The notes under the pieces: generated by a model
What the model was told of the DNA's origin: nothing
Database searches by the model: none
Seen by the model: the letters and a program-made list of their open reading frames with translations, nothing else
Made by a program: the position numbers and the translations under genes
DNA from: JBHIBA01 sp046758845
GTDB lineage: Bacteria > UBA8248 > JACPRG01 > G963555815
Direction: 5' to 3'
Assembly: GCA_046758845.1 (NCBI GenBank)
Contig: JBHIBA010000093.1
Span: forward strand, 1 to 14,199
DNA: 14,199 nt
In this document: positions 1 to 6,416 of the stretch, piece after piece
Layout: each line of letters starts with the position of its first letter
How positions within the stretch are numbered: position 1 is the first letter of the stretch

Positions 1-177
1 CATCCCCTCAATGCTCGGCGCGTCCAAGGTCCCGGCTGCGGGGTCCCACGTCACCTCGTCCCCGCCGGCCCCCGGCCTCGATCGGACGAGGCGGACGACG
101 CTGTGCCCGGCGGCGCTCAGAGAAGGAACCAAGGCCGAACCGATGAGGCCGCTCGCTCCACTGACGAGAACTCTCAT
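1..177 (-). CDS. TIGR01777-type NAD(P)-binding epimerase, 5' part (cut by window edge)
   Basis: Fifty-nine codons are visible, and the frame is still open at the window edge. The N-terminus MRVLVSGASGLIGSALVPSL carries the GxxGxxG dinucleotide-binding loop of an extended SDR Rossmann fold. About 40 residues in comes a WDP-A-G segment, which is characteristic of the TIGR01777/YfcH group of epimerase-like proteins rather than of GalE-type sugar epimerases. The start is well supported: an AGGAGG ribosome binding site (185-190) lies 7 nt before the ATG. The leader begins only about 40 nt from a large hairpin of repeat copy A, so the 5' UTR either contains or abuts that repeat. The substrate of this group is generally unknown. 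The family call is fairly safe; the catalytic Tyr-Lys region lies outside the window. Confidence 0.82.
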   Translation of the reverse strand, partial: MRVLVSGASGLIGSALVPSLSAAGHSVVRLVRSRPGAGGDEVTWDPAAGTLDAPSIEGM

Positions 178-198
178 GACTCAGCCTCCTTTATTCTT

Positions 199-301
199 GC
201 GGGGGCGCTTTTTCTTCCCTGGGGGGCCTTTTTGAAAACCGGCCCCCCAGGACCCCCCGGAAAACTTTTGACGGAACGTAGGCGCTGCGCGCCTGCGTTC
301 C
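199..301 (+). repeat. Structured dispersed repeat, copy A (partial)
   Basis: Copy A starts with a G-rich 15-mer (199-213) that matches, in reverse, the end module of copies CD and E. It continues with a perfect 11-bp stem, CCTGGGGGGCC (218-228) and GGCCCCCCAGG (241-251), around a T-run/A-run loop. The shared box AAAACTTTTGACGG follows (261-274), and then a 13-bp stem (273-285 with 289-301, one G:T pair). The first stem and the box occur in copies B, CD and E with different stem sequence that still pairs. Copy A lies upstream of the epimerase gene and downstream of the nuclease-like gene. There is no U-tract directly after the stem on either strand, so it is not a standard intrinsic terminator. 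Confidence 0.8.
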
Positions 302-313
302 TGCCAGGCATTC

Positions 314-393
314 GGGCGGGTACGGGGACCCGCCCCTACGAAACGAATGTCGCGGATGTGAGCAGATGTAGGGGCCGGGCTCTGCACCGGCCC
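314..393. repeat. Pair of REP-like hairpins bordered by GTAGGGGC / GCCCCTAC
   Basis: There are two GC-rich stem-loops. The first pairs GGGCGGGT (314-321) with ACCCGCCC (328-335). The second pairs GGGCCGG (372-378) with CCGGCCC (387-393). Their facing edges are the inverted 8-mers GCCCCTAC (332-339) and GTAGGGGC (368-375), which could pair as an alternative fold. GTAGGGGC-edged palindromes are, from general experience, common as dispersed intergenic repeats in many bacterial genomes. This is a different family from the adjacent copy A. It fills most of the rest of the 178-559 gap. Bases 394-559 are AT-richer and show no convincing gene or terminator. Confidence 0.65.
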
Positions 394-559
394 AATGCAC
401 TCAGATAGGCCATTATTAACGCAGGAATCAATAGCATCCGCTTTTTGCGCAACCCCAAAAAAGATCACGGATTAGGTCATCTGTCTCCCATCAACCGACG
501 AATCTACTCCTCCGAAGCAAGTGTTTCTATTGAGAGGAGCCCTCATCTCCGGTCTTCTC

Positions 560-1507
560 CTAAATACCCCTTGCTACCCTGCAGATTAAGCCCTCCTTAA
601 GAAACTTCTGAATAATTATATGAAGGTACGGCCTGTTACTCTTGCCAGAACTCCTCTCCAAGTCGGCAACATTAAACCTGTGAGGCAACTCCTCAAAAAC
701 CCTTTTCCAGTCCACTCTGCTGGAACCTGACTCAACAGCCGAGCCGGATTCTTGTTCCACTATCAGGCCTTTGCTTTCAGTTTTCTTGACACGTGATTTA
801 ACTGATTCTTCGCTCCGCCCTTCTCGCTCAATTTCCTCAAGGGCCTTAGAAATTCTTTCTCGAATCACCTCACTTCGAATTACTGCAGCAAGTTCCTTTT
901 CAGAAACTAATAAATTCATTTTCTTTCTTAGCATCCTGCGAATTACTTTAATACTATCATCAGAAAGGATGGCTTCAGCTATCGAAGTAGGATTCAAGAA
1001 TTCTATTTTCCGCCAATATTCCTCGATCTCGTCACGCTGCATGCTCCGCTTTGTTAGGTACGAGAGTTTCTCAACCGTATCTAACAAATCCTCATCAATC
1101 AAATTCGTGCTAAAAACAAACTTCCACGAAACGGGCTTTTTAAATTCCACATGGTAAAGTTCAAAGCTGGCAGAATTGGTAAGAAGGCACCACTCAATCC
1201 CCTCACTTGCGGCATAGTTAGTTAACTGAAAGAGATGCCTTTGCTTTAGAGACAACGAAACCTGTTTTACCTCAATTAGGAACTTGATATCTTCCCGGAT
1301 TCGGATTGCAAAATCAGCGTAGCGAGCTTTTATTCCGTGTTCGGGAATTACATCCGTAAAAAGATCGTAACCCAAAACCTCAGTTAAGAATTGAGACAGG
1401 TGGAGCTTTGTTATTGCCTCGCTTACCCGCCGAGATTGTGCATCTTTAACGATCGGAACGTATTTCCTTAGAGCTGCAACGAATTGTTGTTCACTTTCGC
1501 GTTTCAT
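560..1507 (-). CDS. Stand-alone HsdR-N-like (PD-(D/E)xK) protein with C-terminal winged-helix-like tail
   Basis: This is a 315-aa protein. Residues about 25-125 resemble the N-terminal nuclease domain of type I restriction HsdR subunits (HSDR_N/HSDR_N_2 type). The likely catalytic set is D65 in ADFAI, E79-x-K81 in FLIEVKQ, and Q94 in HLFQLTNYA. Residues about 215-260 are charged and Ser/Glu-rich, probably a linker. Residues 268-315 (WKRVFEELPHRF through GLICRVARGI) look like a winged-helix end. There is no helicase, methylase or specificity gene next to it, so this is not a complete restriction system. The start at 1507 is chosen because AAGGAG lies 7 nt upstream; a TTG nine codons earlier keeps the frame open but has no such site. 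The gene is clearly AT-richer than its neighbours and sits between inverted repeat copies, which suggests horizontal acquisition. DNA cleavage is inferred, not shown. Confidence 0.8.
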   Translation of the reverse strand: MKRESEQQFVAALRKYVPIVKDAQSRRVSEAITKLHLSQFLTEVLGYDLFTDVIPEHGIKARYADFAIRIREDIKFLIEVKQVSLSLKQRHLFQLTNYAASEGIEWCLLTNSASFELYHVEFKKPVSWKFVFSTNLIDEDLLDTVEKLSYLTKRSMQRDEIEEYWRKIEFLNPTSIAEAILSDDSIKVIRRMLRKKMNLLVSEKELAAVIRSEVIRERISKALEEIEREGRSEESVKSRVKKTESKGLIVEQESGSAVESGSSRVDWKRVFEELPHRFNVADLERSSGKSNRPYLHIIIQKFLKEGLICRVARGI

Positions 1508-1514
1508 GCCGACG

Positions 1515-1520
1515 CTCCTT
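1515..1520 (-). promoter_or_regulatory. Shine-Dalgarno site fixing the nuclease-like gene start
   Basis: AAGGAG on the minus strand lies 7 nt before the ATG at 1507. It supports this ATG over the upstream TTG (1534), which keeps the same frame open. Confidence 0.7.
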
Positions 1521-1668
1521 AATGGTACGACCAAAACAATGACCGAGAGAACTATCTGGATCAGTACGGATCTGCTTGCACGTAGGCAACGGATAGCAAA
1601 CGGCTAGAGAATTCGAAATCCTCAGCATGGCCTGTTATCTTCTCTCCCACCTAAACGGCCCACTTCTG

Positions 1669-1698
1669 ATTTTAGGGAAAAAAGAATGACATTGTCAA
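1669..1698 (-). promoter_or_regulatory. Sigma70-like promoter of the nuclease-like gene
   Basis: The minus strand shows a perfect -35 TTGACA (1698-1693), an 18-nt spacer, and TAAAAT (1674-1669), which matches the -10 consensus at five of six bases. Transcription would begin near 1661, giving a leader of about 150 nt before the ATG at 1507. The hexamers sit in the AT-rich part of the gap, and no other gene starts here on this strand. The stretch between 1508 and 1668 holds only this leader. Confidence 0.6.
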
Positions 1699-1810
1699 CA
1701 ACTATTAGAAACTTAAGCGAAGTTGAGGTACTAGTAAGAAAGGACCGTTCCCTCCTGTGCCCTCGAGTCTCTACGAAGCCGAGATCATCTGCTATGATTC
1801 ACACGCACCC

Positions 1811-1956
1811 AGCGAAAGGAAAGGCCATCGAAGGGGCGAACACAAGCGGCCCACCCAACCCCACACCCAACCAATGCAGGCCCGGCGATGCAGTGCCGGG
1901 CCGTCATAAGTTTTCCGGGGGGTCCAGGGGGGCGGGTTTTCAAAAAAGCCCCCTGG
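1811..1956 (-). repeat. Structured dispersed repeat, copy B (partial, inverted relative to A)
   Basis: The outer stem pairs CCAGGGGGGC (1924-1933) with GCCCCCTGG (1948-1956) around the T-run/A-run loop. Next, moving inward, comes the box CCGTCATAAGTTTTCC, then a perfect 8-bp stem GGCCCGGC / GCCGGGCC with an 8-nt loop, then a G/T-rich (minus strand) segment that aligns with copies CD and E down to about 1811. The HP-II and HP-III hairpins of the full element are missing. The outer stem faces the metabolic cluster and the tail points toward the nuclease-like gene. The left limit is approximate. Confidence 0.75.
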
Positions 1957-1996
1957 AAAATTCAAGAATCCAAATCGCCCCCCGCACCGATCCCCC

Positions 1997-3292
1997 TCAC
2001 CTCACCGGCAGGTGGTTGCAGACCTCCAGCGCAGCGGAGGCGTACATCTTGGCTGCGTCGACCAGGTCCTTTATCTTCTGGACCTCTCCGGTGGCCGGTT
2101 TCAACCGGGGGTCTTCCGGCGCGGGACCGCATTTGATGGCCGGGATGCCCATCTCCGCCAGGACGTTGAGGTCCGCGTACGTGCTGCTGAGCGCCGTCTC
2201 GATGGGTTTCGGCGGCGTTTTCCGGACCGCCCGGTACGCCCAGCGCATGGTCTCCACCAGCGGCGCAACGTTTTTCGACTCATATCCCTGAACGGAGAGG
2301 TAAAGCTCGGTCTCGGCCTCGAGGCCGGTCCCTCGGATGACTTCCAGCACCTCGCGCAATACGTCCAGGGGCCGGGTCCCCGGAGCGGTGAAGGCTTCCA
2401 CGTACAGGTTGCAGACGCCCGGGGAGAAGTTGGGCTTGAAGGGCGCCCCGCCCAGGATAGACCCGATGTTGACCTTGGGGACGAGAAGCCCCGCCCCGAA
2501 CCGATAGGTGTGCTCTTTCTCGTATTGCCGCGCCCAGGCCTCCAAGGGCTCGATCAGGGTGCTCATCTTGACGACGGCGTTCAAGCTTTTGCGGAGGTCT
2601 TCGGGGTGTTGGACGTAGGGGGCGTACATCGGCTCGCCCCAGACCGTGATCTTGATGAATACCGCCCCCGACTGGGCCCACGTGATCGCCAGGCGGGAGG
2701 GTTCGACGACGATGGCGTAATCGGCCACAGCGCCGTGTGTCAGCAAGTAACGCATCCCGACGCCCTTGCCGCGATAGGCCGCCCCCTGATAGCCGTCCAC
2801 CGGAGCTCTGCCGATCTCGCCGCAGACCCCCGTCAGGAGGACGTCGCCCTTCAGCTTCACACCGGATTTTTTGATAGCGTGGGCGGCGACAAGGGCGCAG
2901 GAAAGCGGGCCTTTGTCGTTGACGATCCCGCTTCCGTAAATGAGATTTCGGACGCGGCGGGCCGAGGCCTTCCACTCGGGCCGAATTCGCCCGGCGAACA
3001 GGACATCCTGGGGATCGCCCGAAAGGGCCGTGTCCAGGTGGCCGTTGAACATCAGGATAGGCCCGTCCCCTGTGCCCTTCAGCCGGCCGACCACGTTTCC
3101 CCGTCCGGGTTCCACTTCCTGATAGTAGGCGGGGATGTCTCTTTCGTTCAGCCAGTCCACCAGAAGCCTGGCGGCGGCCTCCTCGCTTCCGGTGGTGCTC
3201 GGCGTACTCACCACGTCCATCGCCAGGGAAATCAGCTCCTGTTCATCGACCTTCGCCCAGACTTTTTGCAGCGTCTTGAGATTCGTTTTCAT
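1997..3292 (-). CDS. Divergent M20-family amidohydrolase-like protein
   Basis: This 431-aa protein has the M20 (ArgE/DapE/CPG2) architecture. The first metal motif is NGHLDT (H85, D87), the bridging Asp is in YGSGIVNDKG (D126), a later acidic ligand is in VVEPSR (E197), and a lid/dimerisation domain spans about 205-320. Three expected features look altered. The catalytic Glu-Glu pair reads G-E (TGVCGEIG, around 158-159). The lid-domain His of the usual GxxxH motif is replaced in VWGEPMYAP. The C-terminal ligand His of the AHxxxE motif is absent in LKPATGEV (398-404). It may be an altered hydrolase, a binding protein or an inactive homologue. A GGAGAGG site precedes its ATG, which overlaps the stop of the 73-aa gene (ATGA), pointing to translational coupling. 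It is the last gene of the condensing-enzyme operon. Confidence 0.85.
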   Translation of the reverse strand: MKTNLKTLQKVWAKVDEQELISLAMDVVSTPSTTGSEEAAARLLVDWLNERDIPAYYQEVEPGRGNVVGRLKGTGDGPILMFNGHLDTALSGDPQDVLFAGRIRPEWKASARRVRNLIYGSGIVNDKGPLSCALVAAHAIKKSGVKLKGDVLLTGVCGEIGRAPVDGYQGAAYRGKGVGMRYLLTHGAVADYAIVVEPSRLAITWAQSGAVFIKITVWGEPMYAPYVQHPEDLRKSLNAVVKMSTLIEPLEAWARQYEKEHTYRFGAGLLVPKVNIGSILGGAPFKPNFSPGVCNLYVEAFTAPGTRPLDVLREVLEVIRGTGLEAETELYLSVQGYESKNVAPLVETMRWAYRAVRKTPPKPIETALSSTYADLNVLAEMGIPAIKCGPAPEDPRLKPATGEVQKIKDLVDAAKMYASAALEVCNHLPVR

Positions 3293-3510
3293 GGCCTCTC
3301 CAAAAAGGGCCGCTCGGCCGCCCCGACCGTCCGCCGGATGAAGCTCCGGGCCGTGGTCGCTTGCGTCCCGACGCCGGGGGCGTCACAGGGGGGGATGTTG
3401 TCCGAGCCGAAGAGGGGTCCGGTATCGGCCGTGGCCAGAAGGGCCCGGGGGTTTTTCACCAGCTCGGGCAAGCGGCGCTCGCGCTGCTCAGGGGTCAGGG
3501 AGAAATCCAT
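3289..3510 (-). CDS. Orphan 73-aa protein in the condensing-enzyme / M20 operon
   Basis: The function is not recognised. It is a small soluble-looking protein beginning MDFSLTPEQRERRLPELVKN, with one Cys (residue 42, in DNIPPCDAPGVGTQ) and a basic, aromatic-poor C-terminus; there is no signal peptide or membrane segment. It lacks the C-terminal EDWGE motif of LysW carrier proteins. Evidence that it is real: AAAGGA lies 9 nt before the ATG, it starts 27 nt after the condensing-enzyme stop, its stop overlaps the next ATG by the ATGA arrangement, and its third codon positions are GC-rich like its neighbours. It could be a subunit or modulator of either enzyme. A chance frame that provides coupling remains possible. 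Confidence 0.6.
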   Translation of the reverse strand: MDFSLTPEQRERRLPELVKNPRALLATADTGPLFGSDNIPPCDAPGVGTQATTARSFIRRTVGAAERPFLERP

Positions 3511-3537
3511 ACGGCGAGATCCTTTGGGCCGGGCGGA

Positions 3538-4752
3538 TCAATCAGATTGCAAAGACTGGACGATCCCGCGGAACTCGTCATCGTCGATCAGCCCTTTCCT
3601 CTCAATCGACCGCCGCTTGACCTCGGCCAGGGTCGCCTGAATCTTCTCTTCGTCCTCCAGCTTCAAGCCGGTCTCCTCCAGCTTGACCCGGATCGAAGTG
3701 GCCCCGCTCTTTTTACCCAGGACCGCGCGCGGCCGGTTGCCCACGAAGGCGGGCGCGACCGAGAACATCGCCAGCGGTCTCTCGTACAACATGTCAATGC
3801 CGATGCCCGACTCTCGCGTGAACGTGTTGAGGCCGGTCAGCGGTTTGCCCGGCGCCAGGGGATAGCCGGAAAGACGCTGCACCAGGCGGCTCACTTCCCC
3901 GAGCTTGTCGAACCGGATCCCCACCGGCAAGCCGTAGAGGGCCCTGAGGCCCACCGCCACCTCGTCCAGAGCGGCGTTGCCGCTGCGCTCGCCCAGGCCG
4001 TTTATGCTCGCGTGAACCACCCCGGCCCCGGCCCCGACCGCCGAGAGCGTCGTCGCGATGCCCATTCCCAGGTCGTTGTGGGTGTGGACTTCCACGGGGA
4101 TCTGTACCCGGCTGCGGACCCGCCGGATCAGGACCTCCATGGCGCGGGGCAGCAGGCACCCCATCGTGTCCACGACGCCCACCGAGTCGGGCGACGCCCG
4201 GTCCATGACCTCGCCGAGGAGGCGGTCCAGGAATTCCAGGTCCGCCCGGGTGGTGTCGTAGGGGAAGTAAACCGTATGGAGCCCGGCGGCCTTGGCGTGA
4301 GACGCGGTCTCGACGCTCCGTTCGATGACGTCCCGCGCGCTCCACTTGGCGAACTGATACTTGAGCTTGGGCAGACTGCAAGGGATCTCGATGACCACAC
4401 CGTCGGCTCCGCATTTGAGCGCCAGGTCCACGTCGGCCGGGGTGGCGCGGCAGAACGTCATCAGCTTGGCCCGCAGCCCCAGCCTCGCCATCTCCTCGAT
4501 GGCCTTGGCGTCGTCGGCCGAGACGGCGGGCATGCCCCCCTCGATCCGGTCCACGCCCAGATCGTCCAGCGCCCGGGCGATCTCAAGCTTTTCCTCGATG
4601 CGAAAGACCACGCCGGGCGTCTGCTCTCCATCCCGGAGGGTGACGTCGTGGATCTCCACCTTCTCAGGGAGGTCGAGCCGGCTTGTCACCTCATCGGAAT
4701 AGTTCAGCGGGCCGACCCAGAAATCTTCGCATGCCCAGGGCGTGTCGCTCAT
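3538..4752 (-). CDS. DRE-TIM condensing enzyme (isopropylmalate/homocitrate/citramalate synthase-like)
   Basis: This 404-aa member of the LeuA/NifV/AksA group would condense acetyl-CoA or another acyl-CoA with a 2-oxo acid. The TIM-barrel signatures are clear: DVTLRDGEQTPG (R40, D41; residues 36-47), the metal-binding HTHND (H223, H225), and NGLGERSGN (251-259). It lacks the long C-terminal allosteric LeuA domain and ends after a VLGKKSG-type linker and a helical tail, so its length suits homocitrate- or citramalate-type enzymes. It is odd at the subdomain motif normally read as HESGIH: here it is RESGIGID (313-320), with both His replaced. A GGATGGAG site precedes the ATG. It begins 124 nt after the transporter gene and leads a tight three-gene unit. 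The substrate is not assignable; lyase activity instead of synthase is possible. Confidence 0.85.
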   Translation of the reverse strand: MSDTPWACEDFWVGPLNYSDEVTSRLDLPEKVEIHDVTLRDGEQTPGVVFRIEEKLEIARALDDLGVDRIEGGMPAVSADDAKAIEEMARLGLRAKLMTFCRATPADVDLALKCGADGVVIEIPCSLPKLKYQFAKWSARDVIERSVETASHAKAAGLHTVYFPYDTTRADLEFLDRLLGEVMDRASPDSVGVVDTMGCLLPRAMEVLIRRVRSRVQIPVEVHTHNDLGMGIATTLSAVGAGAGVVHASINGLGERSGNAALDEVAVGLRALYGLPVGIRFDKLGEVSRLVQRLSGYPLAPGKPLTGLNTFTRESGIGIDMLYERPLAMFSVAPAFVGNRPRAVLGKKSGATSIRVKLEETGLKLEDEEKIQATLAEVKRRSIERKGLIDDDEFRGIVQSLQSD

Positions 4753-4876
4753 GTCTCCATCCTTTATGTGCAGAATGCAGTGCGGAGAACTCCCCGCTTG
4801 TTCGAGCCGTCTTCAACGTGAAGGATTTGGGGGAAGTCTACCACGATTCGCGCGCCCCGTTGGTTCTCTGAAGGCT

Positions 4877-6262
4877 TTACGGCAAGAAGGCGATCGCCTT
4901 CCAGTACAGGATGGTCAGGGGGATGACCACGACCAGGCTCAGGAAGGCGAAGGGCACCTGGACGCGCAAGGCCTGTTGGCCGCTGAACGCGCCGAAGCCC
5001 TGGGCGGTGACCATCGGCGGCGTCTGGTAGGGGAAGAAACTGATACTGAACCCCAGGATCTCGGCCATCAGAAGGCGGTTGACGTCGAGTCCCTCCGCTG
5101 CCGCGTATGTGATGACGATGGGCGTCAAGACGGCGGGGATCGCCGGGTGGGTCGTGAGGATCCCCAGCAAGAGCGTGATCACAGCCAGGACCGCAACCTG
5201 CAAGGCGTCCCCCATCTCTGCCAGGGGCACGACCCGGAAGATGATCTCCCCCGCCCACTGGCTCACGCCGGTCGCCGCAAGGGTCGTCCCGAGGCCGAAG
5301 ATGCTTGCTAGATAGATCAGGAACGGGAGATTGAGGTGCCGTCCCATGTCCTTTTCTTTCAGGACTCCAATGCCGGGCAACAGGGTCGCCACTGCCGCTC
5401 CCAGCCCTACCCATGCCGGTTTCAGGCCGTGAAGGAAATCCGTCACCCATAAACCCACGGCGACACAAAGAAGGCCGATCATCTTCCGCTCCTCAAGGCT
5501 CAGAGGCCCCTCGGACCCCGCAACCCGAAGCCCGCTTTGAAGGGTCAGGATCTCCTTTGGCCAAAGGAAGATCCGGATGGTCAGGAAGATCAAGGCCACA
5601 CGGACCAGGCCGAGAACGGGAAGATGAAGGTACGCCCACTGGCCGTAGGAGAGGGAGGCGCCGGACACCGATTCGACCACGGCCACGTGCACCAGATTCG
5701 GGACGTTGGCGGTGAGCACGGCAAAGCCCGGAAAGAAGGCGGACATCGTGGTCGCCAGGACCAGGGCGGCGCATCCGCGGGACCGGAGCTCCAGCCCGAA
5801 GGCGGAGCCGATCTCCAAGGCGATGGGGATGAGAAGCGCAACCCGCGCGTTGGCCGACGGAACCCCGAACGTCAGAAGGAAGCCGAGGACGCAAAACCCC
5901 ATGAGCACACGGTCGAACCGGTTCCCGAGCGCCCGGATGAACACGAAGGCCATCCGGCGGGCCAGGCCCGTGCGAAGCATCCCGCCGCCTAAAAGGAACG
6001 CCGAGAAGACCAGCCAGAAGGCTGGTGTCGTGAACCCCGAGAAGGCGACGCCGGGAGAGACCACGCCCAAGAGGACGAACAAAAGGAGGAGGATCAGGCC
6101 GGTCAAACCGACCGGGATCGTCTCCGCCAGGAAAAAGGGGATGGCGAAAAGCGCCAGGGACAGGGCCTTGTGGCCTTCCGCGCTCAGCCCCTCCGGGGGT
6201 CCCCAGGCAAGGAGGATAAGCGGCAAAACGATCCCCGAGGCGGCGATGAGACGGCGGATCAT
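4877..6262 (-). CDS. SLC13/DASS-type sodium:carboxylate or anion transporter
   Basis: This is a 461-aa polytopic inner-membrane protein with about 11-12 hydrophobic segments, starting with a membrane segment at residues 5-20. The overall plan, with two related halves each containing a hairpin-like polar motif, fits the divalent anion:Na+ symporter family. The first motif region is VPSANARVALLIP (134-146), in the place of the canonical Ser-Asn-Thr motif. The second is LTTHPAIPAVLTP in the C-terminal half. Both are non-canonical, so the ion and substrate preference may differ from the dicarboxylate carriers. The ATG follows GAGAGGAAC. It lies upstream of, and on the same strand as, the condensing-enzyme operon and plausibly imports a substrate or exports a product of it. 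Confidence 0.8.
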   Translation of the reverse strand: MIRRLIAASGIVLPLILLAWGPPEGLSAEGHKALSLALFAIPFFLAETIPVGLTGLILLLLFVLLGVVSPGVAFSGFTTPAFWLVFSAFLLGGGMLRTGLARRMAFVFIRALGNRFDRVLMGFCVLGFLLTFGVPSANARVALLIPIALEIGSAFGLELRSRGCAALVLATTMSAFFPGFAVLTANVPNLVHVAVVESVSGASLSYGQWAYLHLPVLGLVRVALIFLTIRIFLWPKEILTLQSGLRVAGSEGPLSLEERKMIGLLCVAVGLWVTDFLHGLKPAWVGLGAAVATLLPGIGVLKEKDMGRHLNLPFLIYLASIFGLGTTLAATGVSQWAGEIIFRVVPLAEMGDALQVAVLAVITLLLGILTTHPAIPAVLTPIVITYAAAEGLDVNRLLMAEILGFSISFFPYQTPPMVTAQGFGAFSGQQALRVQVPFAFLSLVVVIPLTILYWKAIAFLP

Positions 6263-6334
6263 GTTCCTCTCGGAAAACGGCGGAACGAACTTCTCCCGGA
6301 GACAGCCGGATAGCGGAGCGAGGCGAACCGCCCA

Positions 6335-6363
6335 ATCTCAGCACGCGCCAGCCGGGGCGTCAA
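6335..6363 (-). promoter_or_regulatory. Possible promoter of the SLC13-type transporter gene
   Basis: The minus strand has TTGACG (6363-6358), a 17-nt spacer, and TGAGAT (6340-6335). The -35 is good, but the -10 matches poorly (three of six). It would start transcription about 65 nt before the ATG. This is a weak assignment, given because no better promoter is visible between the repeat and the gene. Confidence 0.25.
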
Positions 6364-6416
6364 GGCACGAGTGAGGCATCTTCGCTGAGGACATGTTTTG
6401 AAAACCTGCGAGATTT

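Noticed and set aside
218..251. HP-I stems as intrinsic transcription terminators.
   Set aside because: The T-run and A-run lie in the loop, and no U-tract directly follows the stem on either strand. Copies A and CD also lie upstream of gene starts. A terminator role at the convergent copy E is not excluded.
560..1507. Type I restriction-modification locus or toxin-antitoxin pair.
   Set aside because: Only a single gene is present: no methylase, specificity, helicase or partner antitoxin gene is found beside it.
1508..1640. A 45-codon frame in the leader of the nuclease-like gene (minus strand, starting near 1628).
   Set aside because: It has no ribosome binding site and runs out of frame into the downstream gene start. 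It is most likely leader sequence.
1997..4752. LysW-dependent lysine/arginine pathway (condensing enzyme, small carrier, M20 deacylase).
   Set aside because: The small protein lacks the LysW zinc-binding cysteines and the EDWGE C-terminus, and no LysX, LysZ, LysY or LysJ homologue is present.
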